The position numbers and the translations under genes are program-made. The notes under the pieces were generated by a model, which did not search any database, was not told the DNA's origin, and worked only from the letters and a program-made list of their open reading frames with translations. 64,000 nucleotides of DNA from Lentisphaerota bacterium (GTDB lineage: Bacteria > Verrucomicrobiota > Lentisphaeria > Victivallales > Victivallaceae), in assembly GCA_015061685.1 (NCBI GenBank), contig SUWD01000001.1, forward strand, positions 248,001 through 312,000, given 5' to 3'. Below, piece after piece: positions 34,044 through 42,759 of this stretch (within the stretch, counting starts at the first letter, position 1; each line of letters opens with the position of its first letter).

Positions 34044-35216
34044 ATGCTGTTAAGGGTTCTTGCTTATTTTGTTCCGTTTGCCATCAATTTTCTCAGTGGT
34101 GGATTCTTTTTTATCACCAGTTACCGCTTTGCCCGGGCGGAGTGTTCGGGGATGGTTGTAGGTTCAGCACTGACCGTTTGGGGGATCGCCTACTGTCTGG
34201 TGACCATGATCGTCGGCAAAATGGCAAGGACTGCTAATGCTCTCAAATTCATTCTTGCCGGTGGCGTGATGCTGATGATTACCGCACTCGGATTTATTAT
34301 TTTCAACGGATTATATACGCAGTTTCTTTGGCTGGCATGTGCCGGTATGGGTGCGGCAATGTTCTGCACTCCCTTTCAGCTGCTGGCGAAGTCCATTGAA
34401 TCCGGCGGCAAAGATCCCGGTACGGTCACTGCCGCATCTTTCTATACTATGACATGGAGTATCGGTGTGGCTTCCGGACCGCTGGCATTCGCCAGATTGT
34501 CTGAAACCACCGGTTTTATAATCACTTTCATTCTGGCACTTGCGATCACATTGAGTGTGATCGCTATCGCAGTAATGCGCAGCCCGGTTGACAAAAAAAG
34601 TGCGGAAAACACAGTGGTCACAAAACCGGCACGGAACTTTTCAGAAAAAGATTATGATAAACTTGCCATCCTCGGTTGGATTGTTGGCGGCTTGGGAACT
34701 TTGACGGTGTGCCAAATCCGTTCACTGTGGCCTAAACACGGTGATTTTCTGAATATTTCCAAAGATCACATCGCCTACATTCTCGCTCTGGTAAGTTACA
34801 GCCAGGCAATAACTGCTCTTTTACTTTGCCGGAGCAAATCGTGGATGTGGCGTAAACTTCCGGCATTGCTGATGACTGTTCCGGCGGTGGTTTCCTTACT
34901 GCTTTTCGCTTTTTCAAAAGATGTGTACCTTTTTTATCTGGCTGCGGCAGTCTACGGGGTTTACAGCGGATCACTCTACTTTTATCTGGTTTACCATGCT
35001 CTTTCACACCCGACCCGCAGCCGCTTCTTCGTTGCCGGTAATGAGGTTATTGTCGGCGTTGTAAATCTGATGGCGGCTATCCTCGGTGGAACGATTGTGG
35101 ATATTTCCGGGTTTACCGGTTCTCCGTTTATTTTTGCTATGATAATGGCGTTAATCGCTTTTACGGCGCAAATAATAATACTTAAGTCAGTTAGAGAGCT
35201 TGAGGAGCAAGCATGA
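34044..35216 (+). CDS. Major facilitator superfamily transporter
   Basis: A 390-aa inner-membrane protein with about 12 hydrophobic helices (for example FVPFAINFLSGGFFFITSY, FILAGGVMLMITALGFIIF, ALLMTVPAVVSLLLFAFS, VNLMAAILGGTIVDISG) and charged loop RSPVDKKSAENTV in the middle. It probably exchanges a small metabolite by proton coupling. ATG 34044 has GAGGAAG upstream. Its last four bases overlap the start of the homocysteine methyltransferase/MTHFR gene (ATGA, 35213-35216), so the two are translated together, hinting that the substrate is a methionine-cycle or one-carbon compound such as S-methylmethionine. That is inference from coupling alone. Confidence 0.8.
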   Translation: MLLRVLAYFVPFAINFLSGGFFFITSYRFARAECSGMVVGSALTVWGIAYCLVTMIVGKMARTANALKFILAGGVMLMITALGFIIFNGLYTQFLWLACAGMGAAMFCTPFQLLAKSIESGGKDPGTVTAASFYTMTWSIGVASGPLAFARLSETTGFIITFILALAITLSVIAIAVMRSPVDKKSAENTVVTKPARNFSEKDYDKLAILGWIVGGLGTLTVCQIRSLWPKHGDFLNISKDHIAYILALVSYSQAITALLLCRSKSWMWRKLPALLMTVPAVVSLLLFAFSKDVYLFYLAAAVYGVYSGSLYFYLVYHALSHPTRSRFFVAGNEVIVGVVNLMAAILGGTIVDISGFTGSPFIFAMIMALIAFTAQIIILKSVRELEEQA

Positions 35217-37024
35217 AAAACGTTGATTTGCGACAGAAATTGCAGAACGTACTGATTTTTGATGGTGGATTCGGTACGGAACTCTACCGGAGAAACTTTT
35301 TCGTCAACACCTCTTACGATGATCTCTGCCTTACTTCTCCGGAAGTGGTGGCCTCTATCCACCAATCCTATGCCGACGCCGGAGCTGAAGTGCTTACGAC
35401 CAATACTTACAATGCCAATGCCGCAGCTCTGCAGCAATTCGGCATCGCTGACCGGATGGAAAAAATCAATCAGGCGGCGGTAGCCATCGCCCGCAAAGCG
35501 GCAGCAGGAAAACCGGAAATATTGATCGCCGGTTCCATCGGCCCTGCCAAAAGCAAAATCGCCAATGCTGTCGCGGAACAGGCTGCTGTACTTCAAAATT
35601 CCGGAGCAGACTTCCTGATATTTGAATCCATTTCCGGCATGGAGGAACTCTCCACTGCGATCAATGCCGTACCCTCAAAAGATATCGCCTGGATCCCGAG
35701 TTTCGTATTGGACAGTGAGGGTAAACTTGCCGACGGCAGTGATTTCCGGATGATCACAAACGCCTTGTCCCAGGCGGGATATCCCCCTGCCGCCATCGGT
35801 TTGAATTGCGGCAACGGCCCGGAAACCACCCTCGCCGCTCTGGAAAAGATCATCCGTCAAACCACCTTGCCGGTGGTCGTCCAGCCGGGTTCAGGTGTCC
35901 CTAAAAGTGTGGATAACCGCTTCATGCAGATGACCACCCCGGAATATTTTACGACCTACTGTATGCGTTATCTCAATCTGGGGGCAAAAGGTCTGGGCGG
36001 CTGCTGCGGGATCACTCCGGCACACATTGCTGATATGGTGCGGTCATTGAAACCGCTTGCCGCCAGTGCGGAAAAAGCGATGCCGGCAGTGGAAATCAAA
36101 GAAGTTCAGGAGTTACCGGCAGTGCCGCTGGCAGAAAAGAGTTCATTCGGTTCCAAGCTTGCCAAAGGTGAATTTCTCCGGCTGATCGAGATGACTCCTC
36201 CCAAAGGCTTCGACCTCTCCGCCACTGTGGAAAAGGCAAAAATCTGCAAAGCCGCCGGGATCGATGCCATAAATATTCCCGATGGACCGCGGGCAAGCTG
36301 CCGCATTTCCCAGATCATCACCGCTATTGAGATCCAGGAAAAAGCCGGGATCGAAACCGTCGTCCACTGCTGTTCCAGAGACCGGAATCTTATCAGCCTG
36401 CAATCCATGATTTTAGGGTGTATGGCAAAGAATTTGCGGAATATCCTTTTCATTACCGGAGATCCGCCGAAACTGGGAGATTATCCATTCAGCTCCGGGG
36501 TGTTTGATGTTGATTCGATCGGCATGGTCAAATTGCAGAGCCGCCTCAACCGGGGGATCGATGCCGCCGGACTCCTGCTGGGGAATAATGTCCAAACCGC
36601 CATGGTTTCCGGCGTGGGAGCAGATCCCAATGCCATCGATCTTGACCGGGAATACCGGAGACTGGAGGAAAAAATTGCCGCCGGTGCGGAATATATCATC
36701 ACCCAGCCGGTCTTTGATCCGCCGACTTTGCTGAAGTTCCTCCGCAATGTCCGCAGTAAATTTGATATTCCGGTGATCGCCGGGGTGTGGCCCTTTGCCA
36801 GTTACCGCAATGCTCTTTTCATGAAAAATGAAGTCCCCGGCGTGATCGTGCCGGATTGGATCATGAAAGCTATGGAAAGTGCCGGAGACAAGGAAGCACA
36901 ACGGCAGGAAGGTATCCGGATCGCCCGGCAGATCCTTGCCGAAATCCGCAGCGAGATCAACGGCGTGGCAACCAGTGCCCCATTCGGCAATATCAATACG
37001 GCTCTTGCCATCTTTGAAAATTGA
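35213..37024 (+). CDS. Bifunctional homocysteine S-methyltransferase / methylenetetrahydrofolate reductase
   Basis: A 603-aa fusion like B. subtilis YitJ. Residues 1-290 form the homocysteine methyltransferase barrel: FDGGFGTELYRR, then the zinc Cys in GLNCGNGP and the double Cys in GGCCGITPAH (near 265). A linker of about 30 residues leads to the MTHFR half (about 315-603: LRLIEMTPPKGFDLSATVEKA, FITGDPPKLGDYPF, YIITQPVFDPPTLLKFL). The second half makes 5-methyltetrahydrofolate and the first transfers a methyl group to homocysteine to give methionine. Co-translated with an MFS transporter. A linked-substrate system is possible but unproven. Confidence 0.93.
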   Translation: MKNVDLRQKLQNVLIFDGGFGTELYRRNFFVNTSYDDLCLTSPEVVASIHQSYADAGAEVLTTNTYNANAAALQQFGIADRMEKINQAAVAIARKAAAGKPEILIAGSIGPAKSKIANAVAEQAAVLQNSGADFLIFESISGMEELSTAINAVPSKDIAWIPSFVLDSEGKLADGSDFRMITNALSQAGYPPAAIGLNCGNGPETTLAALEKIIRQTTLPVVVQPGSGVPKSVDNRFMQMTTPEYFTTYCMRYLNLGAKGLGGCCGITPAHIADMVRSLKPLAASAEKAMPAVEIKEVQELPAVPLAEKSSFGSKLAKGEFLRLIEMTPPKGFDLSATVEKAKICKAAGIDAINIPDGPRASCRISQIITAIEIQEKAGIETVVHCCSRDRNLISLQSMILGCMAKNLRNILFITGDPPKLGDYPFSSGVFDVDSIGMVKLQSRLNRGIDAAGLLLGNNVQTAMVSGVGADPNAIDLDREYRRLEEKIAAGAEYIITQPVFDPPTLLKFLRNVRSKFDIPVIAGVWPFASYRNALFMKNEVPGVIVPDWIMKAMESAGDKEAQRQEGIRIARQILAEIRSEINGVATSAPFGNINTALAIFEN

Positions 37025-37090
37025 AAATTTCCATCCCGTTGGTAAACGGCAGCGGCATAAAGATCATTTCTGTTTTTACGGGACAGGTGA

Positions 37091-37119
37091 TTGAAAAACA
37101 GCCTTATACAGTGTATATT
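37091..37119 (+). promoter_or_regulatory. Sigma70 promoter of the AAA-ATPase gene
   Basis: TTGAAA (37091-37096), 17 bp, TATATT (37114-37119). An upstream TTG start coincides with the -35 box, so the ATG at 37142, with AGGAG 13 bases before it, is the real start. Confidence 0.7.
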
Positions 37120-37141
37120 ACATCAACAGGAGCATGGAACA

Positions 37142-38695
37142 ATGAAAAATATTACCGCAAGCGTTTACAGTTTTGAAAAATTACGGCAGGAAGGTTACCT
37201 CTATGTCGATAAGACAGAATATATCTGGAACTTGATCAATCCAGCCGGAGGTTCCTTTTTCCTTTCCCGTCCCCGCCGCTTCGGTAAATCTTTGACCGTA
37301 TCCACTTTGAAAGCGGTCTTTGAGGGCAGAAAAGAGCTTTTCAAAGGTCTTGCCATTTACGATAAACCCTACGACTGGGAAGTGCATCCGGTGATCCACT
37401 TGAGCTTCGGCGATTACAATGTTACTTCCGATGCGATGAAAGAACTGCCGGATTATCTGACGGAAAAAGTAAAAAGAATCTCCGCAGAATACGGTATAGA
37501 GGTTTCCGGCTCCACTCCCGCACTCTGTTTCGGTGATTTGATTGATCAGCTTGCCAAAAAAATTAAGGTGGTCATTCTGGTCGATGAGTACGACAAACCC
37601 ATTCTGGACAATATTACCAATCCGGAAATCGCCAATATCCAGAAGTGTCTTAAAGGTTTTTACAGCGTACTGAAAGACCGCAACGATAAGGAGCATTTTC
37701 TCTTTGTTACCGGAGTGAGCAAATTCAGCCATGTTTCGCTCTTTTCCGACTTGAACAACCTTACCGATATCACCATGGATGCCCGGTATGCTACAATGTT
37801 CGGCTACACGCAGGAAGAATTGGAAGCCAATTTCGGCGATCGTATCGAAGCTGTTGCCGGGGAACAGGATTTGGAATCATTCAAGGCAAAAATCAAAGAG
37901 TGGTACAACGGTTACCGCTTTGAGGAAAAAGCAAAAACGGTTTACAATCCGGTATCTTTTGCCAAATTCCTTGAGTCCGGCGGAAAATTCAACAACTACT
38001 GGTTTTCCACCGGTACGCCCTCGTTTCTGCTGGAACTTATCCGCAAAAATCACTTCAGTTTTGAGGATGTTCTGTCAAATCCGGTTTCCTCTTTCGCCTT
38101 TGATGCTTATGAAGTTGACAAACTCAATCCGCTGACATTGCTTTTGCAGACCGGCTATCTTACGATCGACAAAGCCGTCGAGCGTTATGGAGATACGGCT
38201 TACATGCTCCGCTTCCCCAATCTGGAAGTCAAAGGCTCATTTGAGGCTTATTTGACCGGGGATTGCAGCGGACTGCATGTCGATCAGGTAAAAGATTCTG
38301 TTTACCGTCTGGCAGACAAGGTTACTGCCGGGGATGTTGACGGATTCATGGAAACGATGAAAATATTTTTCGCCAAAGTGCCGTATGATGTGCATTTGAA
38401 AAATGAGAGTAATTTTCAGCTGCTTTTCTATTCGATTTTCATGCTGCTGGGTATCAGCATCACCGCTGAATCCCGTACCAATAACGGCAGAATAGATGCA
38501 GTTGCAACCAATGAAAACTTCGTATTTGTCTTTGAATTCAAGTTGAATAAGAGCGATGAGATCGCCTTAGAGCAGATCCGAGAGCGGGATTACTTCCGCC
38601 GTTATATGGATAGCGGCAAAAAGATCATTCTGATCGGCGTCAACTTCGATAACACTGCCGGACAGATCGACCGCTGGAGTTATGAAACAGCTTGA
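37142..38695 (+). CDS. AAA-ATPase-like protein with C-terminal PD-(D/E)XK nuclease domain
   Basis: A 517-aa protein of the AAA-ATPase-like family (Pfam 09820) fused to a PD-(D/E)XK domain (Pfam 08011). The Walker A region is SRPRRFGKS (near residue 40) and Walker B is VILVDEYDKP (near 145). ATP-sensing residues are followed by YNPVSFAKFL. The nuclease-like end has FVFEFKLNKSDEIALEQI with the E-x-K core. Gut Bacteroidota and Lentisphaerota carry many paralogues of it. Roles in DNA mobility or defence have been proposed but none is proven. It is transcribed alone from its own promoter. No adjacent toxin, capsid or integrase gene is present. Confidence 0.88.
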   Translation: MKNITASVYSFEKLRQEGYLYVDKTEYIWNLINPAGGSFFLSRPRRFGKSLTVSTLKAVFEGRKELFKGLAIYDKPYDWEVHPVIHLSFGDYNVTSDAMKELPDYLTEKVKRISAEYGIEVSGSTPALCFGDLIDQLAKKIKVVILVDEYDKPILDNITNPEIANIQKCLKGFYSVLKDRNDKEHFLFVTGVSKFSHVSLFSDLNNLTDITMDARYATMFGYTQEELEANFGDRIEAVAGEQDLESFKAKIKEWYNGYRFEEKAKTVYNPVSFAKFLESGGKFNNYWFSTGTPSFLLELIRKNHFSFEDVLSNPVSSFAFDAYEVDKLNPLTLLLQTGYLTIDKAVERYGDTAYMLRFPNLEVKGSFEAYLTGDCSGLHVDQVKDSVYRLADKVTAGDVDGFMETMKIFFAKVPYDVHLKNESNFQLLFYSIFMLLGISITAESRTNNGRIDAVATNENFVFVFEFKLNKSDEIALEQIRERDYFRRYMDSGKKIILIGVNFDNTAGQIDRWSYETA

Positions 38696-38749
38696 TCACA
38701 AAAACAGGCCGATACAGAACAATTTCAGCGAACTTATCTTATAAATTGC

Positions 38750-38778
38750 TTGATTATTAAAGATCCATGCAGTATATT
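38750..38778 (+). promoter_or_regulatory. Sigma70 promoter of the surface-glycan cluster
   Basis: TTGATT (38750-38755), 17 bp, TATATT (38773-38778), 43 bp before ATG 38822 and reading into a run of plus-strand glycan genes. Confidence 0.65.
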
Positions 38779-38821
38779 AAGATAGGTTTATTTAATTATA
38801 TCAGAGTAATGGGATTTATCG

Positions 38822-40012
38822 ATGCCTGAAAATTCAACCATTTCCCCGGTGTGCTGCAGAAGCATTTCATTGTGGGGAATGACATTGCTGAAAATAAAGA
38901 AATATGAAAACCGGGAAATATTCAGTCTTTTCGGTATTCTGCCGGTATTCAGCCGTCCGGTCATAAAGGCGGATGAGAATACTTTCGTGGTTTGGGAACC
39001 GTGTTCCCGGAGCCACAGCGAAGTTGTCCCCGGCTATGCAAAATATCTGCTGGATTTGGGTTATTCGGTTTCCATCGTGGTCAAACCGGAACATTACCGC
39101 TCCGGTCTCTTTTCCCGTTTTTCTTCCGACAAACTGTTTTTCAACGTTCTCTCCCGCCGGGAGGCAAAACGTTATTTCAAACATGCAGATCTCTCCAAAT
39201 TGCAGGGAGTTATGGTAACCACTGCCGGGAAGTTGTGCGACCGGATCAATTTTGATGCGGCGTACACCCACTTCAATAAAACTCTGGACCGGAAAAAACT
39301 GTTTTTAGTGGAACATGATGCAAAATTTGCCGTCGATGCCGGGACCTGGGATGAAAATATTATAACTCTGCGTAAATTGAATTACCACGGAGCCAGATCA
39401 ACGATGGTCAATCCGCACTATTTCGGAAAGGTGCAGATCACCGGAAAAAATGATGATATCACCAATTTCATCATGGTCGGCAGACTTGGTGCCGGACAGT
39501 CAGACAATGCCGTGATCGTCGAAGCGGCAGAAAAATTGATCCGCGACGGAATAAAGAATTTCAAGATCACCGTGGTCGGGAAAGGCAGTCTGGATGAATT
39601 GCCGCCGGAATTGGCAGACCATGTCGATATCAAAGGCAGATTATCCTTTACCGATATGTTTGCCGAATTGGAAAAAGCAGATTTCATGCTGACCTCCTAT
39701 GACCGGGAGAAGCACCGCTTTTACCGCACTACCGGAGCCAGCGGCAACTTCCAATTGGTTTACGGTTTCGGCAAACCGTGTATCATCATCCGGGATTTTG
39801 CCGGGGTCAATGGTTTTACCGATGATAATTCGATCATCTACGAAAAAACGGCTGATTACGCCGATGCCATGAAAAAGGCGATTGACATGTCCGGGGAAGA
39901 ATATGCTGTCATACAGAAAAATCTTATGAATTACAGTGCGGCACTTTACGATGAATCCGGAAAAAATCTGGCAGATTTGATCGCAAGACAATCCGGAAAG
40001 GCGGCGAAATGA
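38822..40012 (+). CDS. Glycosyltransferase family 4-like protein
   Basis: A 396-aa GT-B fold protein, first gene of the surface-glycan run. The C-terminal half has NFIMVGRLGAGQSDNAVIVEAA (about 215-236), ITVVGKGSLDELPPEL and a GRLSFTDMFAELEKADFML donor-binding region, all as in GT4 enzymes. An N-terminal acceptor-binding half precedes it. Start uncertain: ATG 38822 lacks a clear ribosome site, while ATG 38879 (GGGGA only one base upstream) is also possible. Its stop overlaps the next gene's start by 4 bases. It probably adds a sugar to a lipid-linked capsule or O-antigen repeat. Confidence 0.75.
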   Translation: MPENSTISPVCCRSISLWGMTLLKIKKYENREIFSLFGILPVFSRPVIKADENTFVVWEPCSRSHSEVVPGYAKYLLDLGYSVSIVVKPEHYRSGLFSRFSSDKLFFNVLSRREAKRYFKHADLSKLQGVMVTTAGKLCDRINFDAAYTHFNKTLDRKKLFLVEHDAKFAVDAGTWDENIITLRKLNYHGARSTMVNPHYFGKVQITGKNDDITNFIMVGRLGAGQSDNAVIVEAAEKLIRDGIKNFKITVVGKGSLDELPPELADHVDIKGRLSFTDMFAELEKADFMLTSYDREKHRFYRTTGASGNFQLVYGFGKPCIIIRDFAGVNGFTDDNSIIYEKTADYADAMKKAIDMSGEEYAVIQKNLMNYSAALYDESGKNLADLIARQSGKAAK

Positions 40013-40899
40013 GTAAGATCCCGGTGGTTTTCACTTTCGATAAACGCATTATCCCGGCAAGTGCGATCGCCATAAAAAGTTTGATCGATCGTGCGAAATC
40101 TGAAACAGAATACGATATCTTTGTTTTCCATCCTGATGTGAGCGAAAAGATCATCCGGGAATTTGAAAAGATGCTTTCCGGTTCCCGGCACCATATAACT
40201 TTTACCAAAGTGGCAAAAGATAGATTCAAATCAGCTCCCAAAAGCCGGGGAAGCTGGCAGGAAGTCGTTTATTACCGGATACTTATTCCGGAGTTGCTGC
40301 CGCAGTATGACAAAGTGATCTACAGTGATGTGGACGTGCTTTTCAAAGATGATTTAAGCGAAGTATATGCCACAGATCTCGATGGTTTTGAATGGGGCGG
40401 AGTTGCTGCGGAAGTTAATTCAGCCAATGCTGTCGGGCATAAATATTTTCCGGAAAACACTCATGAGCAGATCTTCTGGAGCGGATTTATGCTGCTCAAC
40501 ACCCGGTATATGCGGGAAAACGGCTTCATTGACCGCTGCTTTGAAGTTATCAGAAAGGTCGGAGAACGGCTGAAATTCTTTGATTTGGACACCATTAATA
40601 TTGCTTCACACGGGATCAGGGAATTGCCGTTGAGATATGTTGCCCTGCAATCGCTTTTCAGATACGCTGAATTTGCCGGGATGCCGGAATATATCCATTT
40701 GAAAAATCTCTATTCTGATGCGGAGTTGTCTGCTGCCAAAGCTGATCCGGCGATAGTCCATTACGCCGGAAAACCGGGCAAACCGTGGCACTTGAAACAT
40801 CCACCGGCTGATTACCGCAAATATATGGATGAATTGCCGCAGGGATTGAGAAAATATACTTTCCGGGATCTCCGGAAAAAACTTTTCAATAAGTTTTGA
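40009..40899 (+). CDS. Glycosyltransferase family 8 protein
   Basis: A 296-aa GT-A transferase. It opens PVVFTFDKRIIPASAIAIKSL and has the DXD metal motif in VIYSDVDVLFKDDL (residues about 102-115). GFMLLNTRYMREN and a C-terminal VHYAGKPGKPWH are typical of GT8 lipopolysaccharide galactosyl/glucosyltransferases. It is translated with the preceding GT4 by a 4-base ATGA overlap. It likely adds a hexose to a surface glycan in the inner leaflet of the cytoplasmic membrane. Retaining mechanism is the family rule; donor not known. Confidence 0.88.
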   Translation: MSKIPVVFTFDKRIIPASAIAIKSLIDRAKSETEYDIFVFHPDVSEKIIREFEKMLSGSRHHITFTKVAKDRFKSAPKSRGSWQEVVYYRILIPELLPQYDKVIYSDVDVLFKDDLSEVYATDLDGFEWGGVAAEVNSANAVGHKYFPENTHEQIFWSGFMLLNTRYMRENGFIDRCFEVIRKVGERLKFFDLDTINIASHGIRELPLRYVALQSLFRYAEFAGMPEYIHLKNLYSDAELSAAKADPAIVHYAGKPGKPWHLKHPPADYRKYMDELPQGLRKYTFRDLRKKLFNKF

Positions 40900-40924
40900 T
40901 CGCTTTCAGGAAAGCAGGTTTATT

Positions 40925-41512
40925 ATGAGCATACAGCGTTTCAGACAGAAATTGATAGATCTCATCCCGGTAAGAAACTGGAGAAAGAAGCTCTCTTTCA
41001 AATATGGCTGGTTCCCTCAAAACAGCGTACAGAAAGGGGTCGTTATTTCTTCCATAAGGAAATTGAAACTCGGTGGTCATGTTTATATCGGAGCCAACGG
41101 CACAAAGTTGTGCTGTGAGGGTGGAGTGAGCATTGGTTACAACACCAAGATCGGTGAAGGATGCTTTATTCTCTCGACCAATCACAATTATTTATCGGAA
41201 ACGAGGATCCCTTACGATCATATCGGCTTGATGCAGCCGGTGGAAATCGGCAAAAATTGCTGGATCGGAGCCAGAAGTATTATCTGTCCCGGAGTGAAAA
41301 TAGAGGATGGAGCTATTGTTGCCATGGGTTCTGTTGTGACAAAATCCGTCCCCAAAGGAGCCATTGTCGGCGGCAATCCGGCAAAAATAATCAAATTCCG
41401 TGATCTGGAACTTTATGATAAACTTGAAAAAGCCGGTATGTGCTATCCGATTCCGGACGAGTTGCCCCGGGAATGGGTCAAAACTGACGGTTTCAGAAAT
41501 TATTTACAGTAA
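40925..41512 (+). CDS. Hexapeptide-repeat acyltransferase
   Basis: A 195-aa left-handed beta-helix enzyme. Hexapeptide repeats run through the middle (HVYIGANGTKLCCEGGVSIG, VEIGKNCWIGARSIICPG, VKIEDGAIVAMGSVVTKSV). The conserved active-site His lies in STNHNYL near residue 87. Such enzymes O- or N-acetylate sugars with acetyl-CoA, here probably during surface-glycan assembly given the two glycosyltransferases directly upstream (25 bp gap). The C-terminal YPIPDELPREWVKTDGF tail is unlike most short relatives. Confidence 0.85.
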   Translation: MSIQRFRQKLIDLIPVRNWRKKLSFKYGWFPQNSVQKGVVISSIRKLKLGGHVYIGANGTKLCCEGGVSIGYNTKIGEGCFILSTNHNYLSETRIPYDHIGLMQPVEIGKNCWIGARSIICPGVKIEDGAIVAMGSVVTKSVPKGAIVGGNPAKIIKFRDLELYDKLEKAGMCYPIPDELPREWVKTDGFRNYLQ

Positions 41513-41619
41513 TCGTTAAAAAAAGATCATGTTTCTGCACCAGAGGAAACGGGAGCTTAAAATTCTGCCTGACCGATCAGATATTTTACTGATAACAGAA
41601 AATCTTGATGGTGAATACG

Positions 41620-42759
41620 ATGTTTGAATGGTTGTTTAAAATAGAAGATAACTGGGTTGTGTTTTTTGATCTGTTTTCAAAAAACGGCAATGGTGATTCA
41701 ATCCGCCCGATCGCCGAAGAATTGAGAAAACAAAGACCCGATATGAAGTTTTTTTTCTGCGATAAAAGAAAAAAACGTCTGTCTCATATCGATATGGCAG
41801 ATGAAATCATTACAGAAAAAACATTAAGATTCAAATATGTTTGTTCAAAAGCCAAATATATCATTTCTCCGATGGGTTTCCCGAATAAAGGTAAAAAAAG
41901 AAACGGACAGATTTTTATTCAAACCTTTCATGGTTCACCGGTAAAAAGATGCTATCTTGCCCGTGATAATCAAAACCGGAAATACAAAAAATTTGCGAAA
42001 TTATATCGGAATACAGATATAGCATGTGCACAGAGTGAGTTTTTCAAGCCGTTGTGGATCGAAACTTACGGTTTTGAAAATCCAGTCATATTTACCCACG
42101 GTGTACCGCGGAATGATATTTTATTCACCAAAAAGAACGATATGGGGTTTATTGAAAACCTGAAAAAAGAATTGGGCTTGCCTGAAAATAAAAAAGTTAT
42201 TTTGTACTGCCCGACATGGAGAAGATATGACTATAAAGCAATATTGCCTTTTGACATGGAATACTTGAAAAAAGAATTGTCAGATAAATATGTTTTATTG
42301 ATGCGTTCCCATGTCGGAAAACATGAATGGGTCAATTCAAAACTTGAACCGGTTGACATTTTTGATAACAAATTTTGCTACAATGGTGGAGATTATCCCG
42401 AAATTACCCATCTGTACTTGATTACGGATATAATGATTTCCGATTATTCTTCTGCGATTTGGGATTTTTCAATAACCGGAAAACCGCAAATTTTGTACAC
42501 ATATGATTATGAAAGTTTCAGTACAGAATTTAAATTACACTTCAACTATCCGGAATTTTTCCCTTTCCCTCAAGTCAAAGATCAGAAAGCACTGGTTGAT
42601 TCAATCAAAAACTATCCCGATATTCAAAGTGCTTATAACGATTTTTGCGAAAAATATTTGACCTGGGAAACAGGCAAGGCAACTGAAAATTTAATGAACG
42701 AAATATTAAAATCACAGGTGAAAAATGCAAGCAGTAATTTTAGCCGCCGGGATGGGTAA
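41620..42759 (+). CDS. CDP-glycerol/TagF-like phosphotransferase
   Basis: A 379-aa protein of the CDP-glycerol:glycerophosphotransferase (TagB/TagF) family. It has the family phrases FIQTFHGSPVKR (near residue 105), ILYCPTWRRYDYKAILPF and HLYLITDIMISDYSSAIWDFS, the last carrying the catalytic-type His/Asp region. Such enzymes transfer an alditol-phosphate or similar group from a CDP-activated donor to a glycan. ATG 41620 is preferred (GGTGAA upstream); earlier TTG and ATG codons at 41605-41608 are alternatives. Its end overlaps the next gene by 35 bases. Base composition here is more AT-rich than the flanks, suggesting recent acquisition. Confidence 0.85.
   Translation: MFEWLFKIEDNWVVFFDLFSKNGNGDSIRPIAEELRKQRPDMKFFFCDKRKKRLSHIDMADEIITEKTLRFKYVCSKAKYIISPMGFPNKGKKRNGQIFIQTFHGSPVKRCYLARDNQNRKYKKFAKLYRNTDIACAQSEFFKPLWIETYGFENPVIFTHGVPRNDILFTKKNDMGFIENLKKELGLPENKKVILYCPTWRRYDYKAILPFDMEYLKKELSDKYVLLMRSHVGKHEWVNSKLEPVDIFDNKFCYNGGDYPEITHLYLITDIMISDYSSAIWDFSITGKPQILYTYDYESFSTEFKLHFNYPEFFPFPQVKDQKALVDSIKNYPDIQSAYNDFCEKYLTWETGKATENLMNEILKSQVKNASSNFSRRDG

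Noticed and set aside
37142-38695. AAA-ATPase gene as part of a defence island
   Set aside because: No restriction, toxin, CRISPR or phage genes adjoin it, and paralogues of this family are widespread in gut bacteria; left as a single gene of unclear role.
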